Of a stretch of 64,000 nucleotides of DNA, positions 48,671 to 60,236 are shown piece by piece. The number at the start of each line of letters is the position of its first letter. Positions within the stretch are counted from its first letter, which is position 1. The stretch lies in the NCBI GenBank assembly GCA_028023455.1, contig JAQFVV010000455.1, positions 374,001 through 438,000 on the forward strand, read 5' to 3'. The notes below the pieces were generated by a model that saw only the letters and a program-made list of their open reading frames with translations, was not told the DNA's origin and did no database searches. This stretch comes from Epiperipatus broadwayi. Lineage: Eukaryota; Onychophora; Udeonychophora; Euonychophora; Peripatidae. A program made the position numbers and the translations under genes.

Positions 48671-49892
48671 AGAATAACAACTACAAAAGAATAACAACTA
48701 CGGATGTATCAATACACATCAAAAATGATAAACTAAATACAATCTACAATCATTGTAATATCAGAATAGCTTCCAAAGCATGAACCTTTACAAAACTTAA
48801 ACTGAAATTGCTGAAAAATAGGATATTTATGAAATGAATACCATATGAAGATGAAAAGACACATATATGAATAAAACTAATTATCTCATTGAAAAATGTT
48901 TAAAATAATACAAAAAAGTCACTATAAAGAAAAGCAGACATGTTTAAAGTAGCAAACCAGACATGTAGCAATGAGCATATATTCCTTTGAGTAAAGACGA
49001 GAATATTGAACAGAGAAAAAAACGCAAGAATAATATTTAAAGAAGTTACTTTTGTAACAATGGTAAATAAATCCAGTAGTCAATCTATTGTGATAATATA
49101 TAATTTTTGGAAACCATCAATTAACCTTGCCTTAAGAAAAAATGAAGAAAATCATCAGACCCTCATAGATAAGGATATAAAATGTCTACTGACTGTTGCC
49201 TTTGACAAAATAGCCTAGTTGTTTGGAGAATCACTTTAAATTAAGCACCATGAATCTATTTTATATGCTAATGCTGTTATGTATTAGGTCAGCAATACCT
49301 AACGAAGAGAGGGGGGAAAGGTGAAATAAGAGGAAAATAATAACACTCGTAACGCTATTTTATATACCAACCAATGTATTTGAAAATATTAAAGTTTGAA
49401 TATTTCTAAAAATATTTAACAGTTAATTCTAGATAATGGAAATCGTCCAACATATAATTTTATATATATAATTGGATTATGCTTTATATCAAATACATTT
49501 TATTGCTAGACATTTTTAGTAATATCAATTATTTTAATAAAACTTTTGTTTAATGATGTTTACTAATGTCATATAAAAACCCACATGCTTATATAATAAA
49601 AGTTTTAATTTTATTTTCAAATAAATCTTTTATTTTAATTTTTGGTTTAACAATTGAATTGCTTATGAAGCTAAACTTTTATATTAAGAAGTTTTTTTGT
49701 AGAATTGTTTAATTTTGCTGAAATAGGATAAATGGGGAAAAAAATGTCATTCTTTTTTTTTTTTAAACAATGAAATTTTTAATATTAATTTTATTATAAT
49801 TTTCTTTATTCTGATTTTTCAAAAATAACTTATTAAATTAAAAGTGCATTTAGATTTTTTATTTTCAATATCAAATGTTATAAACATTTTAT
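48671..49892. other. Possible Penelope-like downstream remnant, then AT-rich DNA
   Basis: Includes a 17-base tandem duplication (AAAAGAATAACAACTAC twice, about 48668-48701) and a 70-codon frame at 49006-49218 with no assignable domain. Nothing else recognised. Confidence 0.3.
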
Positions 49893-50010
49893 CATCCGTC
49901 CACTGCAGAATGAAGATAAAATCTTTAAATGTACTCCAGTTTATCTGATCCACAGCTTCTCTTTTCCATATCTCTTCATTAAATTTATATACATGTCGTT
50001 AGTGCTGCAA
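49893..50010 (-). pseudogene. Third RTE LINE 3' tail
   Basis: CCACTGCAGAATGAAGATAA at 49901 aligns with CCACTGCAGTATGAAGGTCT at 26077. GTTTATCTGATCCACAGCTT follows at the same spacing as the matching TCTGATCTTTAGCTT text. Only the terminal ~110 bp survive, in the minus orientation. Confidence 0.6.
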
Positions 50011-50450
50011 ATATGTTAGAAATAAAAGAACAGGTTTAATAAAAGGCACAGATTTTTTTATATTTATTAATAGATGATAGCGTATTCAACATGAACAAGG
50101 TCTCGTGTGGATAGAAAATATATTTCAAGCAGAAATAGGATGGACAACTTTTTTAATGAAAGACAAAAATAAAATGTTCTAACACTCAATGTGGCAAATG
50201 AAACTCTAGTCAAAGAACTTTAAACCCCAGAATGCACTACTTTATCACTGCACCAAAGCAAGCAGAATCATGAAGAAAATGAGAAGTAAAATTAAAATGT
50301 TCAAAATATTATAAAATAATGAATAAAACAGATAAGAAAAAATAACACATAATTGGCTTAAATGAAGATGACAATAAAAATAGTCAGTAAGAAGGGTTTT
50401 ACAATATGGAAAATTAAAATAATTTATTTGTATGGAATATGTTTAAATGT

Positions 50451-50605
50451 TGTAGCTCTGATGAAGAGTACAGGATAGTCAAAACTGTAAGCAAAATAAA
50501 AGAGTTATAAAAAAGATTGCATTAAAAAATACTAGAGGAAATAATAAAAAAATTAATATATATGAATACATGAAGACAAATGCAAAAAAAGTAAAGGAGA
50601 AGATA
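50451..50605 (+). repeat. One-sided copy of the 18 kb palindrome family
   Basis: AGCTCTGATGAAGAGTACAG followed by AAAATAAAAGAGTTATAAAA and TGCAAAAAAAGTAAAGGAGA matches the right arm at 18207-18313 and continues to 18367. The left arm is absent, which shows the palindrome is not obligatory for the family. Confidence 0.6.
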
Positions 50606-50885
50606 TCAGAATAATAAACATGCAGAAAGCAATTTTCAGGTATATAATTAAGAGGAATATAAAAAGATAATAGATAAGTTTATTTTAAAATAAATTAAAT
50701 TGTAAAATAAACATATGAATTAAAAATAATTTGGAGTTTATTTATTAATAATACGATAAACAGCCCAAGTCACATACTGAAATGCATAAAACTAATAAAA
50801 TATCACATGACTATCATATGACTTTAACTTACTCAGTACTGTCTCAGCATCATATTTTATATTTATACCTTTAGGCCACCTATGT

Positions 50886-51230
50886 ATACTTTAGTAACTA
50901 TTATATGCTAGATGATAATGCTTAATAAATCCTTATTCAGTGATGTCCTATCCAATCTTCCCAGACTAGTTTCAAGCTTATGGCTTTCATCGTTGAGAAG
51001 CTTTGGATCTTGGAACAGTGCATCTGGATCTTTAGGATCTAATGTACCATTCTTCTAGATATGATCATTTACCTCTCTTTTTAACTATCAAGCAATCTCC
51101 TCAAATTCAACCAAAACTCCTCACTGAGGAAAACTCATAGGCTTGGAACTAGTCTGGGGATATTGGATAGAGCACCCTGGATGGTTTATTAAGCACTATC
51201 ATCTGGTATCCATTGGTTAATAAAGTTTAC
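50886..51230. repeat. TIR element, family F relative with different outer arms
   Basis: Outer arms (GCTAGATGATAATGCTTAAT against ATTAAGCACTATCATCTGG) differ from those of copies 1 and 2. The inner core is the same: CCAGACTAGTTTCAAGCTTA against AACTAGTCTGGGGATATTGG, with CTCACTGAGGAAAACTCATA. Thus a shared core is carried by different termini. Confidence 0.65.
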
Positions 51231-54200
51231 ATTAGGTCACATTAAAGTGAGAAAAAAATGCTGCTGTTACAGTAAGACATACATCATAGAGTGACTTTGG
51301 TAATAAAGTTTATTATTAATCAATTTAATAAAATCCTTTTTTAGAAATTGTTTTATATCCATAATTTATATGAATATTATATATATTTGTTAATCTAACC
51401 ATAATACTTTATGAAAATAGATGTGGTTTAAACCTGTCATAAATATTAACCTTTATAAGATTATCATCATCCATCTTAATGTTTATTGTAGAAATAGATT
51501 TCTATTAATTATACCCATTCATGAAATGGATTAAACAATTGTTTAATATTTTTTAATGTTCTTAAAGTTTTTAAAGAAAAATAATTAATGTTTGTTTATA
51601 TCCATTGGATTTGAAATCAAACTCTTTGATATGATTTTCATTATCATTAGTCTGTATTTCAGATACTTGATCGAACCAACAGATTAAGAACAATTATGTC
51701 TTTGTCAAAAAAAACTTTATTTTTAATGATTTGGATATGTTATGTTCCCTTGAGTATTAAAAGACCCAATGTTAGACTCAAATTTTTATGACTAATTTTG
51801 TAATTTATTTTTGTGTTATTAATACAGAACTATTTGTAATTATTTTGAATAATTTTGGTACCTGTACATAAAGTTATCTTGAGATCAATTTGAGAAATTA
51901 TTAATGTCATTTACATGGAATCTTCATAATTAGTAACCTTTTAAACAATTTGGTGTTGTCCCCATATATTAACAATTTTGAATGTTTTAGGTAAATTATT
52001 ATATTATTACTATAAATAAAAAATAATAAGAATACCCAAAATTCTAGCCTATGGAAATCCTTGATGCATTGGCAGTATATAAAAATAATTTATTAATATC
52101 AATATAAAATATGTAATTGGTTAAATAAGATTAGAACTAATTAAATGTTTTTATATCTGAAGTTATTTTATTAACTTTTAAAATATATTCACTCTATTAA
52201 AGGCTTATGATAGGACAAAAAACTATATATATTGTCTTTTTAATAATAAGAGTATTTACTGTTAATAAACTTGTAAGACAATATTTTAATGGAATAAAAC
52301 CATGCTGAAAATTATTTGTAATTTTTTAGGACACGTGTTTTTACAATGCTATAAATAGAATTTTCAAACATTTTACCGAGAATAGGTATTGTGGTAATTG
52401 GATTATAATGCTTCTTTTCAAATGTATTTCCTTGCTTATACATTGAGACAATTCCAATTAATTTAATTTGAACTTTCTCACCAATGGATTTTTAAAAAAT
52501 AAACGTGTAAAGATTTAAACTAATATATGCAATAAATTTCATGATATTCTTCAATATTATTTCTTTTAATGAAATATCGTTATCAACATAATCACAATGG
52601 AATAGACTATTATTTATATATTCAATGAAAAAAATATCAATTATAAGTTGAATAATAACTTTAGTAGCTAGAATTTTGATTGCCTTCTTATCGTTAATAT
52701 CATGGATATTTCCAAACTGATTTTGGATTTCATATTTTCAATATATATATATATATTGTGACCTTCTGAATGGGCACAAGTAATTAAGCTGTGTTACATC
52801 AGTAAAAAAAGTGAAATCGCCTTAAAATTTTAAAATTTTTCTATTAATGGTTCAAAAACTTATATGTGGGCCAACTGTGCATTTTGGTTAGCAATTTTTC
52901 AAGCATTTATTATTATTATATTTTGATAGTGTTTAATACAAGGAAGAGGGTGGATTATTACAGAAAGTGTTATGATGGTAGCTGGATTGATGCAGTTTGT
53001 TTTATTTATTTATAAGATAGTGTTGGTGTTTGTTGAATGGTTTTCTGATTTATTATTCATTGACACCCATTTATTTACTAATATTATAGTCAGTTGTAAC
53101 CCATAGACATATTAGGTATGTTTTAGTTAGAATAATTTAATATTCATATAGCAGCGTATATGTATGAATGTATCATTATCTCATTTCCATTTCATATCCT
53201 AATTACAACAAACAATATCAACTTACAATAAAACATTTAAATTACTGTAATTATCTTTAATAATTTTGCAAATATATATATATTTTTAGTTATTAATGGA
53301 TATTTGAATCAGTAAATTATTTGACTAATTTAAATAATATTATAAACCATTTATTTAGTCGTTGATTGATGTTCATTTGTTTCAAAGTTATAAAAAAAAA
53401 AAGTCCATTTTTTTTGTTTTATTTGACTTGATTTAATTGTGAAGGTCAAAATATTTTTTTTAAAAGATTTCTTGAATATTAATTATTTGATTAAGTGTTA
53501 AAAAAATGTGGGAGTAAAGCTTCGGCAGATCAGGTGACCTTTTTGATTGGTGGGGAGTTTTTTTTTTAACTGATAGCTAATAATAATAATAATAATAATA
53601 ATAAAACATTATCTTTTGTAATTTCAACAAGTGTACTTTTTATTTTCTGCTGCTATCAATTATATCTCTCTTCCAAAACAGTTTAAAGTGAAACTTTAAA
53701 GCAGCCTTTTCATGAAGCTCATTATTGGAACTCCAGACATTTAAGCTTTATTGGAGAATGGCTGAATAAATATAAAGGTATCAATCTCTCCTCCTTTGTC
53801 TAATTAAAACATTTAAATTAACACTTTCATTTTTGTTTAAAGATGTGCTTTTATGATATTAAACTTACGTTATTTCATTTACTTTTATTTATCTCCGTTA
53901 ACAAGAATATCAAAATGCAAGAACTTTATAATTTTTTAAGTCCCATGTGTGATGTTTATAATGTTTCTTCATCATGGAAGTATATTCAGACTTTTTTAAC
54001 AAAATTTACTTTGATAAGCTCTCTGTTTGACTTATATCTTACTTATACAAAAGTGAAGTTAAAATTTAAAAGGATACGTGTACTTGATTATGTGTTTGAT
54101 ATTTAATAATTATTGCAGAATGCTAACTTTATATTTTATTTTATGCTGATAAAATAATATGTGTTTTATTAAAAAAATATAGATATGACTTACCCAGAAT

Positions 54201-57200
54201 AATTAATTACTACTACTTACCAAATATAGATGTCTAAATCGAATAGAAGGACTTTAATATTACATATTTTTGTTCTCTTCGATATACGGATATATGTGTT
54301 AATGTTTAAGGAAATACAAATTGCATGTGGACAATTATCAGCAACTTATTAAAGTTAATAATGCAAATACCAATCTATAAATTATGAAAGTGAATATTTT
54401 CTGCAGAAAAAATATGTTAAGTTATCATTGAATTAAATACCTTAGATGTGCTTAAAAATAAATAACAGCATATACCAATTAATAGCTGAAACTGTCTTTC
54501 CACGTATTTATTATTATAAATATTTATTGTTATATGTGATATATAAGTAAACTCTATTAGCTTATGGCTAAAGGACATTGGATGTTTACTAAATTAATTG
54601 TGAATTATAACTGTTTTGTCCTACAAGAACTTATTTTATGTTTCATACTCATATTTAAACATGCACTCATTTGGGATTCATCTCCAGATCATTTAGTAAG
54701 CTTGAAAAGGAACTTTGCAAGTGAATATATATATATATATATATATATATTCAAGTTTAAAAGAAGAATGACTCTATTTTTTATTATTTATTGTTAATAG
54801 TATATATATATCATAGATAGTTAGACAGATTTAGTGCCATATGTATTTACTATTATATGTTTATTTAATTTGCAAGCTTTGAGAAATTCTCAGGATAGCA
54901 TATCCACAAAAATGATGAATATGCTGGTAAAATCTTATTGCTTAAATATGATTTGTTTTTTTTTATTTGAAAGTGAAACATATATATATTTTGGGTATAT
55001 TATTAAAGATGATTTAATCTTATATATCTCTCTTTTATCTCAAAGTGAGAATTAATTCAAGAGTAGCTAGAAAGTAAAAGAATAAAAAAAAAGAAAGAAT
55101 ATTGTGTTAGAGGTAATAAAACTTAATTTATTAGATTATTGCTATTTAAGGTATAAAAAAAACTTTAATAATAATTATTATTATTTAAATTTGAAACAAC
55201 TAAATGTCTTATTTAAGCTAAAAGTTTATATTTTAATATGTTATTTATCTGTCGTAACTTTCGCATATTATATAACTTAGAATTGTTTCTCATACTCTTA
55301 TTTATGCATGTGTGTGTTTATTTTGTGCAGTTATTATATTTACTTAATAAACATTTAGTTTTATAGCTATTTCTCAATATAAATTTTGGATGTTGTCATA
55401 TCCTAAAGAGTTAAAGGGATGATTGATTTATCTGTGTGTATTTATCTGCCAGTGTATAATGCTAGATATGTAGAAGAGCTGTAAAAAAGGAAATTATTCT
55501 TGATACGTTCTATGTTTGTAGGGATGAAAGATTTTTCCCCTTAGTATATTTTTAAGTATTTTGCCATGAGTGGAGCCTATTTTAGATTGCATACATACAT
55601 ATTATGAAATGATATTTATGAAGTCAAGTGACATTTTCCCATTGTTTGTTTGGTGATGAGAAAAATTCCACCATTAATGTATTTCAGATTCAAATAAGTT
55701 ATTGATGATATATTAGTTAAAGAGTTTGTTTGTTCCTCATGTGCTGGACTCCTCTTTAACGTATAGTTTGTATTATCATAAAATATAGCTCTGTGTAATT
55801 CAGTCAGTGGTCAGATAAATAGTTAATTTAAATTCTTTATTGAATATTAGAATAGATATAGTGTTCTATTTGCTGGTAGGTTTATGACATTGTCCGAAAT
55901 TAAATAATTATTTAATAATTCCTGAATAAATTGATAATGTGTAGAAATATTGTTTTCTGTTATTATTGCATGGGATGTAACACACATGCATAATGTAAAT
56001 AATATCGTGGATATAAAGAGATAATATTGCTAAGTTTATATATCTGAAAATAAACATTATGCAGTATATCATGTTGAATTTGCCATAAGTTAGAAATCAT
56101 CAAATCATCCCTATGATTAGTATTTGTTTCTATTTTATTTTGTATGCCTGAAATTGTAGGTATTAAAAGTGATTGTTTAATTAAGATTATTTAAAGTTGC
56201 TCTCTTGATAGGCAAATGTATTAATTTGTTTTATTCCAACAATTGATAGTATATCCTCTCCAAAAGTGTATCTTGTGCCCAATAATATAATGTATGATGT
56301 ATTCAGTGTTGTATTTTGATAACAATTATTTAGATAGCCTGGATATTCAAAGTCAGAATATCAAGGTATAATTTGTTAGTTAATTTACGTTTATAAATAT
56401 GTCAATAATAAATTGTGTAATATGTAATGGGGATAATCCTAAATTTCAATTAATAAATTTGCTTGTAAATTTTAAAATTAAGACAAAAGTCTTATCTGAT
56501 ATTAATTACTTTTAACTAAACCTTAAGTGTAAATAAAAGCCTTTTTTATTATTGAAAACTGTGTCTCAAGTGGTTCTTATATGCATTCGAATTCTGGTTT
56601 CCACATCTCCATATTTCATACATCTACTACAAAAATAAAATATATTATTTTATGGCTATGATATTAAATATGCTAAGATCTGATAATATTGTTTTCCAGA
56701 TCCAAGCATTACATGAAATATTTACCACGTGATAAACTTATAAAACTGTTGCCTAGTTAAAGTATTATTTGGATGATGATGTGAGATTAAACGATACCAT
56801 ATCTCCTTCACTATCTAATCATTAGCCCAGTAAAGATTATTCAAGTTATTTCATTATATCTTATTATAATTTAGAGTTATAAATTACTGGATAATATAGT
56901 TCTTTAGTCTAACTATGTTATAGATTCCCTGAGATCTGATTTTTATATTCCTAGATCAACATTGATTCAGCTTTTAGGTTAAGATGTGCTGAACAATAGA
57001 GTTATTTAGTGTTGTGCTTTTCTATTCTGTCAGAGTTATATTGAGCTATTATAAAGTGTAACTTGATGATGGAAGAGATCAAATTGAAATTATATTTTGT
57101 TAGATGGAATAAATCAAACTCTGCTAGCCTATATCATTTGGTTAATTAATAAATAAGGTTTATATTTTATTTAATAGCTTATAGTATTTCTTCCTTCATT

Positions 57201-57337
57201 TATTTATATTCTCTGTATGTTATGAACTTTCTGTAATCTCCCACTGAGTGAAGCTGTAAGATAAACATAAGTAAAAGAGTCTCAGCATTAATTATGAATC
57301 AGATAAAATGATAAATCGTTCTATTCATTAATAGAAC
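51231..57337. other. Six kb without recognisable genes
   Basis: AT-rich. Microsatellites: (TA) at 52741-52755, followed by a TGTGACCTTCTGAATGG start; (AAT)n at 53578-53604; (TA) at 54726-54751. Frames at 53843-54106, 54564-54797 and 54834-55055 have no recognisable domain and composition typical of AT-rich chance frames. The 5' LTR of the element that follows should lie in the right part of this stretch, but I could not define its start. Confidence 0.4.
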
Positions 57338-57430
57338 TGGCGCCTGGGGCATTTGCTCTTATAATGTACATGAGCAGTGATGTGTGAGTAGGTTATAGTT
57401 CATTTTCTGGTACCCAACATGGGGCTCGAG
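57338..57430 (+). promoter_or_regulatory. tRNA-Lys(CTT)-type primer binding sites
   Basis: At 57408 the sequence TGGTACCCAACATGGGGC (continuing CTCGAG-like) matches the complement of the 3' end of tRNA-Lys(CTT), TGGCGCCCAACGTGGGGC, at 15 of 18 positions; extended over 23 bases the match is 19. It follows TTCATTTTC, a plausible 5' LTR edge. A second candidate at 57338 (TGGCGCC then TGGGGC) has the first seven bases exactly and lacks the five-base CAACG between. This is where reverse transcription of an LTR element would be primed; the ORFs start about 1.1 kb downstream. Confidence 0.6.
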
Positions 57431-58040
57431 AGATACATTGTGGCATCAGTAGATGCATTGTGGCCTGGTGGACATATTTTAGGATTGATGGGCACACGTT
57501 TGGTCACAGTGGTGATGATTATAGAGTACAGTTTGTTTTCTGGCATGCCAATGTGGTCGCATGATTGGTTGATGGTGAGCTAATTATGGCGCTGGTCTTT
57601 ATTATCCAATGTATTAGGCCCAATGATGATGATTAAATTTCATTTTCTGGTGTGCCAACTTTGGGCATCGATTCACATTGATTGGTTAATGATTAAATAA
57701 CTTGGCATTCAATATGGTGGTTTGCAATGATGATGATGATCTTAGTTCATTTTCTGGACATCCATTGTGGTGGCTTGATTGATGTATTTGGCACCACAGT
57801 AGATAGATTACAATATGCATTTTGGGTGCACCAAAGTGGTGACATGATTGTTTGCAATGATGATGATTATAGTTCATTTTCTGGCACACAATGTTGTGAC
57901 TTGATAGGTTAATGGTTGGTGATGTAAAATTGGTTTTTGGTATCCAATGTATTGGGCTTGATGATGATGATTATGTTTTATAATGATGATGAGTAGAGTT
58001 CCTTTTTCTGGTGACCAGCTTAATAGGTTTTATAGGATAT
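57431..58040 (+). repeat. Array of degenerate PBS-like modules
   Basis: Modules of the form TTCATTTTCTGG-nnn-CCAAnnTGG, usually followed by GATGATGATTATAG-type text, recur with TGG at 57541, 57648, 57755, 57823, 57882, 57938 and 58009. A further related stretch lies at 57591-57632. Spacing is about 107 bp for the best copies and about 55-70 bp for the later ones. Examples: TGGCATGCCAATGTGG, TGGTGTGCCAACTTTGGGC, TGGTATCCAATGTATTGGGC. The array fills the leader between the primer binding site and the first frame. Confidence 0.65.
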
Positions 58041-58544
58041 TCTAGTCAATTGAATTATAAAAGTGTGGACTGTGTAGTAATAGATTTGTAGTGACTAATG
58101 TGCTAGGGTTGATAAATCATTACAACCCATTAAATTGTTGTAATGCAGGTTTGATAAGATTATAAAATTCATGAAATATTGTTAATGCTGTTATAAAATT
58201 TGATGCATCTAGTAATCAACTTAATGATTATATTTATTAGAATTGTTTTGCCTTCAGTATCATGTTAAAATGAATTTAATGTACAACATGTTTGTAAATG
58301 ATTTCAGAGCTTTACTTAAATAACTCATTGATGTTTGGATCAATATTATTAGATTATCTATTGCAATAATTTTGCTATTAAATGTGGAAACCGAATGCCA
58401 TATGGAACAACTCAACATATCAGAATCACTTTGTGTATCTTTGGACAGTGATGGAAGATTTAAATTGTTTGATTGGGGAGGAGTGGTGAGATTGATATAC
58501 CTTTTTTTGTTTGTGAATATTAATAATTAAAAATATAAAATACA

Positions 58545-59293
58545 ATGGAAGAGATTAATATATGTGAAGATTTGGGCAGGTCCCAAGAAGTGTTGTCTCC
58601 CGATGTAATTGTGCTATCTCCTGATATTGATTCAGGAAACAAAACTATGAATTTGACAAATAAAAAAGATAATAAGGCAGAAAATATCTCATTGGGAAAG
58701 GCAGATGATAACTCACAGTTGATGGGGATCAGCAATGAATATTGGAAAGACTTCATGAAACAACTGTTAGAAATGAAAGATAATTCAGCTAAACAAATGT
58801 TAGAAATGCACGAGATGATCAGAGAACATCACCAACAGATGTTAGAAAGGATGTCAGGAATGTTCAGAGAGAATGTCCAACAAATAAAAACAGAGGTATC
58901 AGAAACAAAATTGGAGGTAGAATCAGAAATACTAAAAGTGATGCCAGAGAAAATGGCTGATGATGTTCAACCAGAATCAGAAATAAAAGGAGAAGTGAAA
59001 TTAGAAATAAAATTAGAAGTATCAGAAGTGAAGATGGAAGTGCAAGATAGTAAGAGTCAAATTATAGAAGTGAAGGAAGTTGGTGAAAATATTAGTAGCC
59101 AGATATTCAAAACAGAAATTATAGAATTACATATTAGGGATCAACTACATCAGAGTAAGTTGAATGATAATTACTTAGTATTACCACTTAAGGAAAAGAG
59201 TCAACTGATTGCTAAATTAATTCATAAGAATTACAGTTTATGTGGTGATGAATTAAAGGCATACCAAAAGATTAAAGAAATAGGCATTGGATA
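58545..59293 (+). CDS. Coiled-coil gag-like protein with degenerate integrase zinc-domain tail
   Basis: An intact 249-codon frame, by far the longest class of frame in the window, starting at an ATG with A at -3 and G at +4. Residues 1-60 are acidic/polar. Residues 64-140 are helical and Gln/Glu/Met-rich (MKQLLEMKDNSAKQMLEMHE). Residues 141-178 are repetitive EVK/EIK heptad-like text (EVKLEIKLEVSEVKMEV); together these make a long coiled coil like those in some arthropod gypsy gag proteins. Residues 209-249 (YLVLPLKEKSQLIAKLIHKN, then KAYQKIKEI) resemble the start of a retroelement integrase zinc domain, with only one of the usual histidines kept. No matrix, capsid or zinc knuckle is recognised. 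It overlaps the next frame. Probably the gag-like product of a non-autonomous element. Confidence 0.55.
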
Positions 59294-60090
59294 AGAAGGA
59301 AGTTATGGATGTGTTTAAAGATTTCAAGAAAAATTGTAATAAAAATGATGAGATTATTAGATTAGTGAAGTCAGGAATACTTTCTTTAGGCATAAAATAT
59401 CCAGAAATTTTGAGAGGCAAATTAGTAAAGGTTACTGATATTACCAGTAATAAATTTAAAGATAAAAACAAAGGCATAGTTTCTGAGTGTGTTTGTAATA
59501 ACTTAAATTGTAATATAAAGAAGAATGTTTATAGAAAGGTGCTATATACAGTTAGTAAACATGTAATATCTATTATAGAATATGTAATGGAATATTTTAA
59601 TGATGCTAGAGAAGTTGATAAACTAAAGATTAAATGCAAATTTAAGAATACAAATAAATCTTATATAGATTCTCTTAAGAAAGTTATCAGTTCAAAAGGA
59701 AACTTAAGAAAGGCTAAGATCAAACTTAAAACAGCCAAAGGAGAATTAGTTAGTGTGAACCATCTTAAAAAGGTTAGAAATAGAGTCAAGGATAATAAAA
59801 GAGTTAGAGCTAAATTCAAGAAAGTGATGATGGGCTATAAGCGAATTTGCCATAGTAAAGCTGATCCTCATCCTTTCAAAATCCATGATCGTGTGATGAT
59901 CAGAACTCCCCATGTCAGCAATCTTCAAAAACATACTTTTAGGAAGTTTTTAGATCTCTATGAAGGCCCTTATGAGATAGTGAGACAAGTGGGTGAGAAT
60001 GCGTTTTTGGTCTCTTCCCCAGAAGGAACGAAAGGTACCTATAATGCTCATAGCTTGATGTTGTATCCAGTTAAAGTACCAGATAATTAA
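59287..60090 (+). CDS. Integrase C-terminal domain protein lacking a catalytic core
   Basis: An intact 267-codon frame in the +1 phase relative to the previous one, open from the TAG at 59281. Its first ATG is at 59305. Residues 1-35 (KKEVMDVFKDFKKNCNKN) could continue the degenerate integrase zinc domain. Residues 36-160 are basic and unrecognised, with a CVCNNLNC cysteine cluster near residue 60. Residues about 160-262 match a Ty3/gypsy integrase C-terminus: HPFKIHDRVMIRTP (~195), RKFLDLYEGPYEI (~219-231), NAFLVSSPEGTKGTYNAHSL. The D-D-E core, RT, RNase H and protease are absent. It may be read by +1 frameshifting from the gag-like frame or translated alone. The product is expected to bind nucleic acid; activity as a recombinase is not expected. 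Confidence 0.6.
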   Translation: MDKKEVMDVFKDFKKNCNKNDEIIRLVKSGILSLGIKYPEILRGKLVKVTDITSNKFKDKNKGIVSECVCNNLNCNIKKNVYRKVLYTVSKHVISIIEYVMEYFNDAREVDKLKIKCKFKNTNKSYIDSLKKVISSKGNLRKAKIKLKTAKGELVSVNHLKKVRNRVKDNKRVRAKFKKVMMGYKRICHSKADPHPFKIHDRVMIRTPHVSNLQKHTFRKFLDLYEGPYEIVRQVGENAFLVSSPEGTKGTYNAHSLMLYPVKVPDN

Positions 60091-60236
60091 AAAAAATTTT
60101 TTTTGAGAGCAGAAGAATTTTGTATGCATGATTTCCAAAGTGTGAATTAACCTTATTGTGTGGTGTGTAATAGTTATTAATAATAACTTTATTGTGTTGC
60201 TTATTTCATTTTTTTCTTTATAATATATATATATAT
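60091..60236 (+). other. 3' flank of the gag/integrase-end locus and (TA)n
   Basis: After the TAA comes AAAAAATTTTTTTT, then the purine-rich GAGAGCAGAAGAA and TTTTGTATGCATG. This is a weak candidate for a polypurine tract and LTR start (TGTATGCATG at 60120). No matching 5' LTR start was found. The stretch ends in a (TA) run at 60222-60236. Confidence 0.3.

Noticed and set aside
53843-54106. 87-codon plus-strand frame
   Set aside because: Low-complexity hydrophobic composition, no recognisable domain, no homologous frame elsewhere in the window.
54834-55055. 73-codon plus-strand frame
   Set aside because: No domain, AT-rich codon use and proximity to a (TA) run suggest chance.
57431-58040. 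CRISPR-like array
   Set aside because: Repeats are degenerate, unevenly spaced and resemble a retroelement primer binding site; the genome is eukaryotic.
58520-58756. 78-codon minus-strand frame
   Set aside because: Antisense of the start of the gag-like coding frame; no independent support.
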